A stretch of 64,000 nt of DNA from [Mycobacterium] zoologicum (GTDB taxonomy: Bacteria; Actinomycetota; Actinomycetes; Mycobacteriales; Mycobacteriaceae). The notes under the pieces were generated by a model, which saw only the letters and a program-made list of their open reading frames with translations, had not been told where the DNA came from and made no database searches. Positions 7,549 through 14,031 of this stretch are shown piece after piece. Location of the stretch: positions 1,518,147-1,582,146 of the forward strand of contig NZ_CP083985.1 in the NCBI RefSeq assembly GCF_020172665.1, in the 5' to 3' direction. The position numbers and the translations under genes are program-made. Every line of letters begins with the position of its first letter. Within the stretch, counting starts at the first letter, position 1.

Positions 7549-8051
7549 GCGACGACCCGACAGAACGCTAGACCGATCTCCTCGGCCGCCTTTGCATCCT
7601 CGGCAACGACATCGCGTTCATGGCTGCCGCCGAAGTTTTCAGCAGTGCGGGCGGCACATGCAAATTCACTCATCTTTTCGGTGCCAAATTCAATCCAGCC
7701 GGCCTTAACGTCGTTGGAGTAAACTCTAGCGCCGAATCCTTTAGCGTTCGCCCACGTGCGAACTTTGATCGAATCTCGATATGCTCCCGGCGTGTCCCAC
7801 GTATCCGGCTTGTCTTTTGAATATCTCGAATACGGGTGAGGCGGTCGCGCAGAAACGGGCGCAATGCTCTTCCAATAGGATTGTGCCTGTTTTGCGTACG
7901 AGCCTACAGCAGCCTTAACAATGGGGTGGTGTAAACACTTCTCCGCTATTTCGGTGGCGGCAATGGACACTTGGGAAATCTCCACGTTGGTGTAGATTTG
8001 CAGAAGTCCGTCGTCGTAACGGAGATGGTCGGGTCCGACATAAGCGGGCAT
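7545..8051 (-). CDS. Neck/tail-completion protein, HK97-gp10-like
   Basis: 168 aa from ATG 8051, chosen for AGGAAAC just upstream; the frame runs on to 8117 but overlaps the HNH gene. The C-terminal half contains GAYRDSIKVRTWANAKGFGA followed by RVYSNDVKAGWIEFGTEK. The 'YSN...WIEFGT' strand pair is the hallmark of HK97-gp10-like neck or tail-completion proteins, which close the head-tail connector. Its presence with a capsid protein but no tail genes suggests the element prepares heads to accept tails supplied by another phage. Confidence 0.65.
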   Translation of the reverse strand: MPAYVGPDHLRYDDGLLQIYTNVEISQVSIAATEIAEKCLHHPIVKAAVGSYAKQAQSYWKSIAPVSARPPHPYSRYSKDKPDTWDTPGAYRDSIKVRTWANAKGFGARVYSNDVKAGWIEFGTEKMSEFACAARTAENFGGSHERDVVAEDAKAAEEIGLAFCRVVA

Positions 8052-8053
8052 GG

Positions 8054-8392
8054 CTATTGTTTCCTGGTCTGACTTAGTGTCACGGAGCTGTGGCAGGGAC
8101 GGCACAGGCCGCGACAACAGGCGGGGTCGTAAGGGTCGCCACCGCGCGCGCTAATGGCTCTAAACGTCTCCGGGTAGTGATCGGCTACCGTCGCGGAACG
8201 CTCACCGCAGAGAACGCATACGGGATCGCGGGACAGCACAGCGGCACGGCATCGTGTCCATTGAGGACCGCCGTAGCCACGCTGGCGGGGCGTTCCCCTG
8301 CGCGTCTCACGCTGGCTGTAGTGGACACGACACATACCGTCACGTAGCACGGGCTGCGCGCAGCGGCTACAGCGGCGGGGCGGTTTTTGCAT
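8054..8392 (-). CDS. HNH endonuclease, phage packaging type
   Basis: 112 aa. An N-terminal Cys pair (RCSRC at 8-11) and the ββα-metal core CVLCGERSATVADHYPETF, then GLCRPCHS (95-102), identify an HNH nuclease: zinc Cys59/Cys62/Cys97/Cys100 and catalytic ADH at 70-72. Many siphophages carry an HNH gene beside the terminase, where it assists cos cleavage and packaging. Here no terminase is visible, so this nuclease may work with a helper's terminase. Start ATG 8392 is the only sensible one. Confidence 0.85.
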   Translation of the reverse strand: MQKPPRRCSRCAQPVLRDGMCRVHYSQRETRRGTPRQRGYGGPQWTRCRAAVLSRDPVCVLCGERSATVADHYPETFRAISARGGDPYDPACCRGLCRPCHSSVTLSQTRKQ

Positions 8393-9046
8393 CTAGACTC
8401 CTAGGCGTGGCAACGGGTGACGAGTGGGTGCCGGTGACGAGTCCAGCAAACTCGATTTCTCTCAGAAACTGGTCGAATCGGCCCGAAACCGCCCTGTTTG
8501 CTGGTGATCGAGCCATCGGAACGTCTGCATTTCCGCAGGTCAGAGGCTTGTCAAAACAACTGATTAGAGCGGCTATATATTTCCAAAACGTGACATCTCG
8601 CACGGCGGCCTAGGAACGGTGGGGAGGGGCCGTTTGCCAGAAGCCGAAACCCACCCCCACCCACCCCGGTTGACCTGCGGAAATAGAGTAAGTGCGGGTG
8701 TTTCGGTGTTTGCTGGAATGCCGTGAAAACCCTGAACGCCGAGCTGTGGCGGTTTCCTGAGGAAATGCCCTTGAACTACGCGGTCGGGAGGTGTCCAGCA
8801 AACTATCGCTAGATGTGCTAGCTAGTGACGCCGTGTTCGTCGCGTGTGTGCTGGTTGTGGATGTCTCTGCCGGTGGCGACGTGGATGGCATGGAGTCGGG
8901 CCGTGGTCGGGCGTTTGTGTCCGGGGCCCCGAATTGTTGTGTTCGGGTCCTCCGGCGTGACGCCGCGCCCTGTGTGCCATTGTGCGGGGGTTCTACGCCG
9001 CGCTGGATAGACGGCACCGGAGAATGGATAAAAGTCGCTTAGCGTG
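8393..9046. other. 650-bp non-coding repeat region upstream of HNH gene
   Basis: No reading frame here is persuasive. The 9-mer CCAGCAAAC occurs four times: 8443-8451 and 8795-8803 forward, 8496-8504 and 8708-8716 reversed. Between them is a 14-bp inverted repeat, 8530-8543 with 8671-8684, around a centre near 8607. It precedes the HNH and head genes. Position and repeat layout would suit a packaging (cos/pac) site, a replication origin or a late promoter region. Confidence 0.5.
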
Positions 9047-9187
9047 TCAATCGGACGGCAATGCGGGGCGTTCTGGTCTGCGCCCTAGTTTGTTGTCATC
9101 AGGTCCGAGGTAGACGTGAATGAGTCGCGGTGTTTTCGCGGGCGGTTCATCGGTGCTCACTTCAATGCGGATAGGTGAACCGATCAC
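9047..9187 (-). CDS. 46-aa protein, translationally coupled
   Basis: Small gene starting at GTG 9187, which overlaps the stop of the upstream gene as GTGA. It encodes VIGSPIRIEVSTDEPPAKTP and ends ...RPALPSD. Overlapping start, clean end before the non-coding region and ordinary amino-acid composition support it. No family recognised. Confidence 0.5.
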   Translation of the reverse strand: MIGSPIRIEVSTDEPPAKTPRLIHVYLGPDDNKLGRRPERPALPSD

Positions 9188-9387
9188 GCCAGACGTGCCT
9201 TAGCCGGTGAGACGGCCGGGTGTCTTTGGATTGCGGCCTCACCAAGAATGAACCTTGCAAGACTTGTTGCCTCGTATCTGTCGAGTGAGATCACGCGATC
9301 ATTGTGTTCGACGTGTACCCCACCATTGTCTCGGCATCGGACAGTGATCAATGCACCGGCAGTGTCGGCAAGGATTAGGTCGGTCAC
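9184..9387 (-). CDS. 67-aa hypothetical protein
   Basis: GTG at 9387 overlaps the stop of the preceding gene (GTGA). The sequence is amphipathic (LILADTAGALITVRCRDNGG, then SLDRYEATSLARFILGE). It belongs to a three-gene coupled set (9716 to 9047). Function unknown. Confidence 0.55.
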   Translation of the reverse strand: MTDLILADTAGALITVRCRDNGGVHVEHNDRVISLDRYEATSLARFILGEAAIQRHPAVSPAKARLA

Positions 9388-9716
9388 GTGATCAAGTCAT
9401 CCGTGAATAGTTCGGGATTCAATTCGTACGCGAAGGCGAAAATATCTTCGGCCAAAGATTTGGCCCACTCCACTTGCAGCGGCACGACGAACGCCGGCCG
9501 TGTCTCATCGTGCGGCGTGAACTTGATGCCAAGTCGTTTGTGTTCGGGATCGGTGACGACTACGAAGTGTGAGCATGAGACGGACTCATAGCGCCCTACG
9601 CCGTTGTCATTGATTACGGTTGCATCATCCAAGTGTGATTCTTCAATCCATGAGGGGAAATGTTGAGGGACGCGATTCAACAGGGGCGTTTTTGCCGGGG
9701 CCGCGTAACCCTCCAT
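9384..9716 (-). CDS. 110-aa hypothetical protein, probable leaderless mRNA
   Basis: 110 aa from ATG 9716, of unknown family. Its middle (HFVVVTDPEHKRLGIKFTPH) alternates strands, and the end (WAKSLAEDIFAFAYELNPEL) is helical. A -10 hexamer TATGAT lies at 9727-9732 on the minus strand, ten bases before the ATG, and no Shine-Dalgarno site is present. The transcript therefore probably begins at or next to the start codon, which is common in mycobacteria. Confidence 0.6.
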   Translation of the reverse strand: MEGYAAPAKTPLLNRVPQHFPSWIEESHLDDATVINDNGVGRYESVSCSHFVVVTDPEHKRLGIKFTPHDETRPAFVVPLQVEWAKSLAEDIFAFAYELNPELFTDDLIT

Positions 9717-9726
9717 TATCAGTGTA

Positions 9727-9732
9727 TCATAT
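9727..9732 (-). promoter_or_regulatory. -10 element for the 9716-9047 operon
   Basis: TATGAT on the minus strand, spaced to start transcription within a few bases of ATG 9716. No clear -35 hexamer is seen. Confidence 0.5.
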
Positions 9733-9810
9733 TGACCGTTTTTGCACGGTTTCCGTCGTCGACGACCGCTAATGACACTCTATGAACAGTCTACACGCGG
9801 CAGCAACCAA

Positions 9811-9987
9811 TTATTGCGACGCGAACCTGTCGGTAATCCATGCCTCAACATCTGTACGTCGATACAGCACGCGTCGGCCGAACTTGGCAGACTGCGGACC
9901 ATAGCCGATACGTCGCCAGCGCTTCAACGTCTCGGCGGGCGTGTGCATGATCTTTGATACCTCGTTGACTTCAAGAAGTTCAGGCAT
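9811..9987 (-). CDS. AlpA/excisionase-family HTH protein
   Basis: 58-aa protein beginning MPELLEVNEVSKIMHTPAET, followed by LKRWRRIGYGPQSAKFGRRV and LYRRTDVEAWI. This is the winged MerR-like fold of AlpA/Xis proteins: HTH, GxGPxxxKxGRRVxYR wing, and a final DVEAW helix. ATG 9987 has GGAGGG six bases upstream. Such proteins act as recombination directionality factors or transcriptional activators in small phages and satellites. It is one of two such genes in the element; this one lies just below the three-operator region. Confidence 0.85.
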   Translation of the reverse strand: MPELLEVNEVSKIMHTPAETLKRWRRIGYGPQSAKFGRRVLYRRTDVEAWITDRFASQ

Positions 9988-10232
9988 TTACCGCCCTCCA
10001 TGATTCTTTGTTGTGCATCCCGTCATCCATGCGGGTTTTCGGGGTGATTGGTAGCGCTCGGCGTCGGGTTGCGAAGGATGGTCGCGCCGCCCGCTGGCGC
10101 GTGCGTCTTGTCCACGTAAGAAGATAGATCAAGACAGCGCGATAAAAGCCGCAGGTCAGAGCGTTGGGCGTCACGCTTTAATCGTTACGCGTGTCACGCT
10201 TTAATCGTTACATTTGGCCGATTTGTCACGGT
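9988..10232. promoter_or_regulatory. Regulatory region with three tandem operators
   Basis: The sites at 10170-10188 and 10193-10211 are identical (GTCACGCTTTAATCGTTAC); a third at 10225-10243 is a perfect palindrome (GTCACGGTTCAACCGTGAC) overlapping the end of the upstream gene. The consensus is GTMACG-N7-CGTKAC. They lie upstream of the AlpA-like gene. They may be repressor or activator operators, or iterons of an origin. Confidence 0.65.
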
Positions 10233-10595
10233 TCAACCGTGACGCTTGTCATGGACCGGACACCGCTCCTGCGGGTCGCCGGTTGGCCCCTCGATGAACG
10301 CGGGAACGATCAAACACCGTGAACATGAACCGTCGGCAAGCCAGCCGTGCCGTACCGCGACACCGATGGCTTCATGCACGCGCTGGCGCGCCGCCGGTTC
10401 AACGCCGCTAGGTCCGGGATGACCGAGGAGGACCGCCAGCACTCCGGACTTCAGCGGCGCATGGCGGTTCGCCCGATGGTTGCCGTAGGCGTAGCAGGCG
10501 AGACGTAACCACGCGGGCAGTGTGTGGTCGGCCGTGAGGTTCAACCACCCCGATTGACGGTGCCGCGTCCACGGGTCATAAGGCTTAGCGGTCAT
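10233..10595 (-). CDS. 120-aa element protein, unknown function
   Basis: ATG 10595 (MTAKPYDPWTRHRQSGWLNL) overlaps the upstream gene by 11 bases. It has a Trp/His-rich start, a helical middle (HAPLKSGVLAVLLGHPGPSG) and a Cys-containing end (GSCSRCLIVPAF, ERCPVH) that may bind zinc. The middle resembles a winged-helix layout. Proteins of this appearance are frequent in mycobacterial prophage-like elements, but I cannot name a family. Confidence 0.6.
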   Translation of the reverse strand: MTAKPYDPWTRHRQSGWLNLTADHTLPAWLRLACYAYGNHRANRHAPLKSGVLAVLLGHPGPSGVEPAARQRVHEAIGVAVRHGWLADGSCSRCLIVPAFIEGPTGDPQERCPVHDKRHG

Positions 10596-10746
10596 CGCTG
10601 CGCCTGCGCGGGTTGACGTACACCGCAATCTCGTAATCGTCGGTTGCCAGCTCTCCATGCCAGCGGCCACCGGAGGAGGCGCGTAGGTGTCCGTTGACGG
10701 TTCCGATGTCGGGCATGATCAGCGTGACGACCAGCGGGCGGTTCAC
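10585..10746 (-). CDS. 53-aa protein, coupled
   Basis: GTG 10746 overlaps the stop of the nuclease gene (GTGA) and the gene's end overlaps the next start. It encodes VNRPLVVTLIMPDIGTVNGH and then GGRWHGELATDDYEIAVYVN. The beta-rich pattern is plausible for a small folded protein. Function unknown. Confidence 0.5.
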   Translation of the reverse strand: MNRPLVVTLIMPDIGTVNGHLRASSGGRWHGELATDDYEIAVYVNPRRRSDDR

Positions 10747-11096
10747 GCCGCAACACTCCGCAGCGCACGGACAACTTGGGCGACCCGGCACAGTTGCCCG
10801 TCAATCTGCGGGCCGTCGTTGATCCGCAGCACCAACCAACCGAGGTCGCGCAATCGGGCATCGCGTGCGACATCGTTCACCGCGACATCGGGGTGCCAGT
10901 GATGGGGACCGTCGACCTCCAGCGCGGCGGAAACGTCAGGCCATGCGTAGTCAAGCCGGTAGCGCCCTACGCGGTACTGCACCCGGTCTAGGACGCCGAA
11001 CCGGTGGAGTCGCCACGTGACGCGGTTCTCCAGTGACGTACCGATGGGTAGGCCGTGCTGCGTCAACAGGTCGCGCGTGATGCTGGCGACCGTCAC
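10743..11096 (-). CDS. DUF559/Vsr-like PD-(D/E)XK endonuclease
   Basis: 117 aa from GTG 11096, which overlaps the upstream HTH gene's stop. It has the DUF559 signature: RYRLDYAWPDVSAALEVDG (Asp49, Glu60), then DVARDARLRDLGWLVLRI. The Asp and Glu-Val-Asp pair form a Vsr/PD-(D/E)XK-type active site. An N-terminal part (LTQHGLPIGTSLENRVTWRL) could contact DNA. Actinobacteria carry many DUF559 proteins; a nuclease inside a small satellite-like element could nick or cleave helper phage DNA or its own. Role inferred. Confidence 0.72.
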   Translation of the reverse strand: MTVASITRDLLTQHGLPIGTSLENRVTWRLHRFGVLDRVQYRVGRYRLDYAWPDVSAALEVDGPHHWHPDVAVNDVARDARLRDLGWLVLRINDGPQIDGQLCRVAQVVRALRSVAA

Positions 11097-11293
11097 GCGC
11101 CGCCCCCGATGCGTCGGCCGAAATTCAACAATTCGGCCCTGTCGAGCCTGATCAGTCGCGGGCCGATGCGGTGCGCGCTGAGTCTGCCCTGTGCAATCCA
11201 TCGCCGAACCGACATGTCGCTGACGCCGAGGTACTGCGCCGCTTGGGCGATGCTCGGACGCGTCGGCAGGTTTGCTGTCGTATGTGTTGCCAT
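11093..11293 (-). CDS. xis: Excisionase/MerR-like HTH protein
   Basis: 66 aa from ATG 11293 (an alternative start at 11338 adds 15 residues without a ribosome site). SIAQAAQYLGVSDMSVRRWI, then AQGRLSAHRIGPRLIRLDRAEL, is the standard excisionase-family HTH and wing. It is the first gene of the leftward operon, 212 bp from the right-hand arm-type repeat, the usual position for a recombination directionality factor. It is the better candidate of the two HTH genes for Xis; no repressor is otherwise visible. Confidence 0.75.
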   Translation of the reverse strand: MATHTTANLPTRPSIAQAAQYLGVSDMSVRRWIAQGRLSAHRIGPRLIRLDRAELLNFGRRIGGGA

Positions 11294-11504
11294 GTCAACA
11301 AGTGTGCTATCGGGGGTCGATTCACCAACCAGTGCCAACGATCTTGTCGGACATGCGGCGCGGTAAACGGGCAGGTGGACGCGCGTAGCCTCGGGCGTTG
11401 TGGCAGGTCAGAAGATCGAGCGGGCGGCCTTACGTGCCGAGCAACGCCGGGGGGCGCGGCGCGCCGAGCGACCGCCGGGACGGGTTCGCTGGCCGGGGAT
11501 CGCC
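11294..11504. other. Gap between xis-like gene and right arm repeat
   Basis: About 210 bp with no supported gene. It should contain the promoter of the leftward operon and part of attP. A short plus-strand frame (11400-11506) exists but has no ribosome site, so I leave it out. Confidence 0.35.
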
Positions 11505-11530
11505 TAGGGGTGCAATAAGGGTGCAAGCTC
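11505..11530 (+). repeat. 26-bp arm-type repeat, right copy
   Basis: Identical to 2116-2141 and in the same orientation, 46 bp from attR. See the left copy for the motif. Confidence 0.7.
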
Positions 11531-11546
11531 TCCGGGTCAAGCAAAA

Positions 11547-11574
11547 GGTGGGAGGGTAAAAATACCCTCCCACC
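11547..11574 (-). terminator. Element-encoded terminator for tRNA-His
   Basis: Perfect 12-bp stem (11547-11558 with 11563-11574), loop AAAA, followed on the minus strand by TTTTGC. It lies 6 bp after the 3' end of the intact tRNA-His gene. It is element DNA, so the element replaces the terminator that it displaced to 1922-1957. Confidence 0.82.
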
Positions 11575-11576
11575 TG

Positions 11577-11621
11577 CGGGGTGGCTGACGGGACTCGAAC
11601 CCGCGACACCCAGGATCACAA
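11577..11621. repeat. attR: 45-bp repeat within tRNA-His
   Basis: Second copy of 1961-2005; here the sequence continues to the right into the 5' half of the tRNA gene. Confidence 0.93.
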
Positions 11622-11653
11622 CCTGGTGCTCTACCAACTGAACTACAGCCACC
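11580..11653 (-). tRNA. hisT: tRNA-His (GTG)
   Basis: 74 nt on the minus strand, with the extra G at position -1 opposite C73 that is specific to tRNA-His. The acceptor stem is GTGGCTG/CAGCCAC, and the anticodon loop TTGTGAT gives anticodon GTG. CCA is not encoded. The 3' half comes from the integrated element, yet the tRNA is kept intact. It follows orn as in M. tuberculosis. Confidence 0.97.
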
Positions 11654-11720
11654 ATTGCTGCCAGCTCAGCAGGCAGCGTCGTCGATAGTAACCGCTCGGG
11701 TGCTCGGCTGCCGAATCGTT

Positions 11721-12344
11721 TTACCCGGGCGCGTCGGTGGGCGGGCCAAGTTCCCCCGCCACGGCGGCGATCTCACTGGTAGACGGCCCAGGAGGCGCCA
11801 CGAACGCGGTACCGCGGTAGTACTTGAGCTCCCGGATCGACTCGTGGATGTCGGCCAGGGCGCGATGCGCCAGGCCCTTCTCGGGCTGACCGAAGTAGAT
11901 CCGCGGGTACCAGCGTCGACACAGCTCCTTGATGGAGCTCACGTCGATCATCCGGTAGTGGAGATAGTCGTTGAGCGTCGTCATATCGCGGGACAGGAAG
12001 GCGCGGTCGGTGCCGATCGAGTTGCCCGCCAGTGGCGCAGTCTTCGCCTGCTTGACGTGCGCCCGGATGTAGTCGAGCACCATCTTCTCGGCGGTCGCCA
12101 GGTCGATGGTCGACTCCCTGACCTCCTCGATCAGGCCGGACCGGGTGTGCATCTCGGTCACCACCGGGCTCATCGCGTCCAGCGCGGCGTCGTCGGCATG
12201 AATCACCACGTCGATACCGTCGCCGAGGATGTTCAGCTCGGCGTCGGTGACCAGGGCGGCGATCTCGATCAGCTTGTCGGAGCCCAGGTCAAGCCCGGTC
12301 ATCTCGCAGTCGATCCAGACCAGTTCGTCTCGTGCAGCACTCAC
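11721..12344 (-). CDS. orn: Oligoribonuclease
   Basis: 207-aa DEDDh 3'-5' exoribonuclease that degrades 2-5-nt RNAs, and in actinobacteria pGpG-type dinucleotides. Motifs: [10 protein letters not shown] (Asp12, Glu14), the central [14 protein letters not shown] (Exo II) and [12 protein letters not shown] (His and Asp of Exo III). The GTG start at 12344 gives the usual length. It corresponds to Rv2511 and is upstream of tRNA-His. Cytoplasmic; essential or important for nanoRNA clearance in related organisms. Confidence 0.95.
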   Translation of the reverse strand: MSAARDELVWIDCEMTGLDLGSDKLIEIAALVTDAELNILGDGIDVVIHADDAALDAMSPVVTEMHTRSGLIEEVRESTIDLATAEKMVLDYIRAHVKQAKTAPLAGNSIGTDRAFLSRDMTTLNDYLHYRMIDVSSIKELCRRWYPRIYFGQPEKGLAHRALADIHESIRELKYYRGTAFVAPPGPSTSEIAAVAGELGPPTDAPG

Positions 12345-12419
12345 AGTGAGCCAACGTTAGCCGCTCGCCGCAGCCATAGGCGCACAGCGGTACAGACCGG
12401 CCAAGTAATGTCGTGACCT

Positions 12420-13988
12420 GTGAGTCCCGAGTCGGCGGCGAACGCCGCGCAGCAGATCGCGGCGGGCTATGTCGGAGACGGCCAGGCCCTCGAACTGGGC
12501 ACGGTCGTCATCGACGACACCGCAGACGCCTCCGCGCAGGTCCGCATCCCGCTGGCCACGATCAACCGCCACGGATTGGTGGCCGGCGCCACCGGCACCG
12601 GCAAGACCAAGACGTTGCAGGTGATCGCCGAGCAGCTGTCCGCCGCCGGTGTCCCGGTGCTGATGGCCGACGTCAAAGGCGACCTGTCCGGGCTGTCGCG
12701 GGCGGGGGAGGCCGGGGACAAGATCACCCAGCGCGCCACCGAGACCGGTGACGACTGGACGCCGACGGCCTTCCCGGTGGAGTTTCTTTCGCTGGGGACC
12801 GGCGGTCTCGGAATCCCGGTGCGCGCCACCATTTCCAGCTTCGGACCCATCCTGTTGTCGAAGGTACTGGGGCTCAACAGCACGCAGGAGTCGACCCTCG
12901 GACTGATCTTCCACTGGGCAGACCAGAACGGTTATCTGCTGCTGGACCTGAAGGATTTGCGTTCGGTCATCACGTTTTTGACCAGCGATGCCGGCAAGCC
13001 CCAACTGAAGAACCTCGGCGGGGTATCGGCTCAGACCGCGGGAGTGATCCTGCGTGCCCTGGTCAATCTGGAGGCCGAAGGCGGCGACACCTTCTTCGGT
13101 GAGCCGGAGCTCAAACCGGAGGACTTGCTGCGCACCGACAGTCAGGGCCGCGGCATCATCTCGCTGCTGGAACTGGGCGATCAAGCTGCCCGCCCGGTGT
13201 TGTTCTCCACCTTCTTGATGTGGGTGCTCGCCGACCTGTTCACGCTGCTTCCCGAGGTCGGCGACGTCGACAAGCCCAAGTTGGTGTTCTTCTTCGACGA
13301 GGCGCACCTGCTGTTCACCGACGCCTCGAAGGCGTTCTTGCAGCAGGTCGAGCAGACCGTGAAGCTGATCCGCTCCAAGGGCGTCGGGGTGTTCTTCTGC
13401 ACTCAGTTGCCCACCGATGTGCCCAACAGCGTGCTGTCCCAGCTGGGGGCCCGGATTCAGCATGCGTTGCGTGCATTCACCCCCGATGACCAGGCGGCGC
13501 TGAGCAAAACGGTGCGCACCTACCCCAAAACCAAGGTGTACGACCTGGAGTCGGCGCTGACGTCGCTGGGGATCGGCGAGGCGATCGTCACCGTCTTGTC
13601 GGAGAAAGGCGCCCCCACCCCGGTCGCCTGGACGCGGCTGCGGGCACCGCGATCGCTGATGGCCTCCGTCGGTGACTCGGCGATCACCGCGGCGGCCACC
13701 GCCAGCCCCCTACACGCCGTCTACAGCGAGACCGTGGATCGCGAGTCGGCCTATGAGATCTTGTCCGGCAAGCTCGCAGCGGGGGAGGGCACCGCGCCGC
13801 CATCCGACCCGCAGGGGTACGACGGTGTGCCGCCGCCATCGAAAGTGCACTGGTGGACGCGGTTCGGTCGCTGGCTCGCCCACTTCCTCTCTACCCGGGA
13901 GGGCAAGCAGGTGACCCGTGCTGTCACTACCGTGGTGGTCGGTCAGATCACCCGCGGCGCAATGGGCACCGGGCGCCGCAGGCGTTGA
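12420..13988 (+). CDS. DUF853/HerA-like ATPase (Rv2510c family)
   Basis: 522 aa, GTG start. Walker A is GATGTGKT (residues 56-63), a DVKGDLSGLS motif follows, and Walker B is LVFFFDEAHLLF. The AFTPDDQAALSKTVRTYPKT region is typical of DUF853 (YjgR-like) proteins, which are HerA/FtsK-related hexameric ATPases of unsettled function. The end is basic with a Gly/Arg tail. It is divergent to orn with a 75-bp gap, the conserved mycobacterial arrangement. Confidence 0.88.
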   Translation: MSPESAANAAQQIAAGYVGDGQALELGTVVIDDTADASAQVRIPLATINRHGLVAGATGTGKTKTLQVIAEQLSAAGVPVLMADVKGDLSGLSRAGEAGDKITQRATETGDDWTPTAFPVEFLSLGTGGLGIPVRATISSFGPILLSKVLGLNSTQESTLGLIFHWADQNGYLLLDLKDLRSVITFLTSDAGKPQLKNLGGVSAQTAGVILRALVNLEAEGGDTFFGEPELKPEDLLRTDSQGRGIISLLELGDQAARPVLFSTFLMWVLADLFTLLPEVGDVDKPKLVFFFDEAHLLFTDASKAFLQQVEQTVKLIRSKGVGVFFCTQLPTDVPNSVLSQLGARIQHALRAFTPDDQAALSKTVRTYPKTKVYDLESALTSLGIGEAIVTVLSEKGAPTPVAWTRLRAPRSLMASVGDSAITAAATASPLHAVYSETVDRESAYEILSGKLAAGEGTAPPSDPQGYDGVPPPSKVHWWTRFGRWLAHFLSTREGKQVTRAVTTVVVGQITRGAMGTGRRRR

Positions 13989-14031
13989 GCCCGACACCGC
14001 CAGGCGCTGGAGAATTAGGCGCGATGGCGGA

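Larger units (their letters stand above)
1961..11621. mobile_element. tRNA-His integrative element, phage-satellite or phiRv-like
   Basis: A 9.6-kb insertion bounded by perfect 45-bp direct repeats (1961-2005 and 11577-11621) matching the 3' half of tRNA-His. The integrase gene sits beside the left end, and 26-bp arm-type repeats flank both ends internally. The module includes a capsid protein, a neck-like protein, an HNH nuclease, two AlpA/excisionase-type HTH proteins and a DUF559 nuclease. I find no terminase large subunit, portal, protease, tail, lysis, primase or repressor gene. The size and partial virion set fit the phiRv1/phiRv2 class of mycobacterial prophage-like elements and phage satellites more than a complete prophage. 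A decayed prophage is the alternative, but the short genes overlap neatly and none of those judged real shows an obvious break. Confidence 0.85.

Noticed and set aside
134..8598. 16-bp match CCAAAACGTGACATCT at 134-149 and 8583-8598
   Set aside because: One such match is expected by chance in a window of this size, and no flanking similarity exists.
8367..8603. 78-codon minus-strand frame overlapping the HNH start
   Set aside because: No recognisable fold and it spans the repeated motifs; a small terminase subunit was considered but no motif supports it.
8610..9017. 135-codon minus-strand frame in the element, and plus-strand frames at 8791-9042
   Set aside because: Low-complexity Ser/Thr/Pro composition, no ribosome site, and overlap with the repeat region; treated as non-coding.
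9980..10174. 64-codon minus-strand frame before the AlpA-like gene
   Set aside because: Its GTG lies inside an operator repeat and the product is Arg-rich without a known fold; more likely leader sequence.
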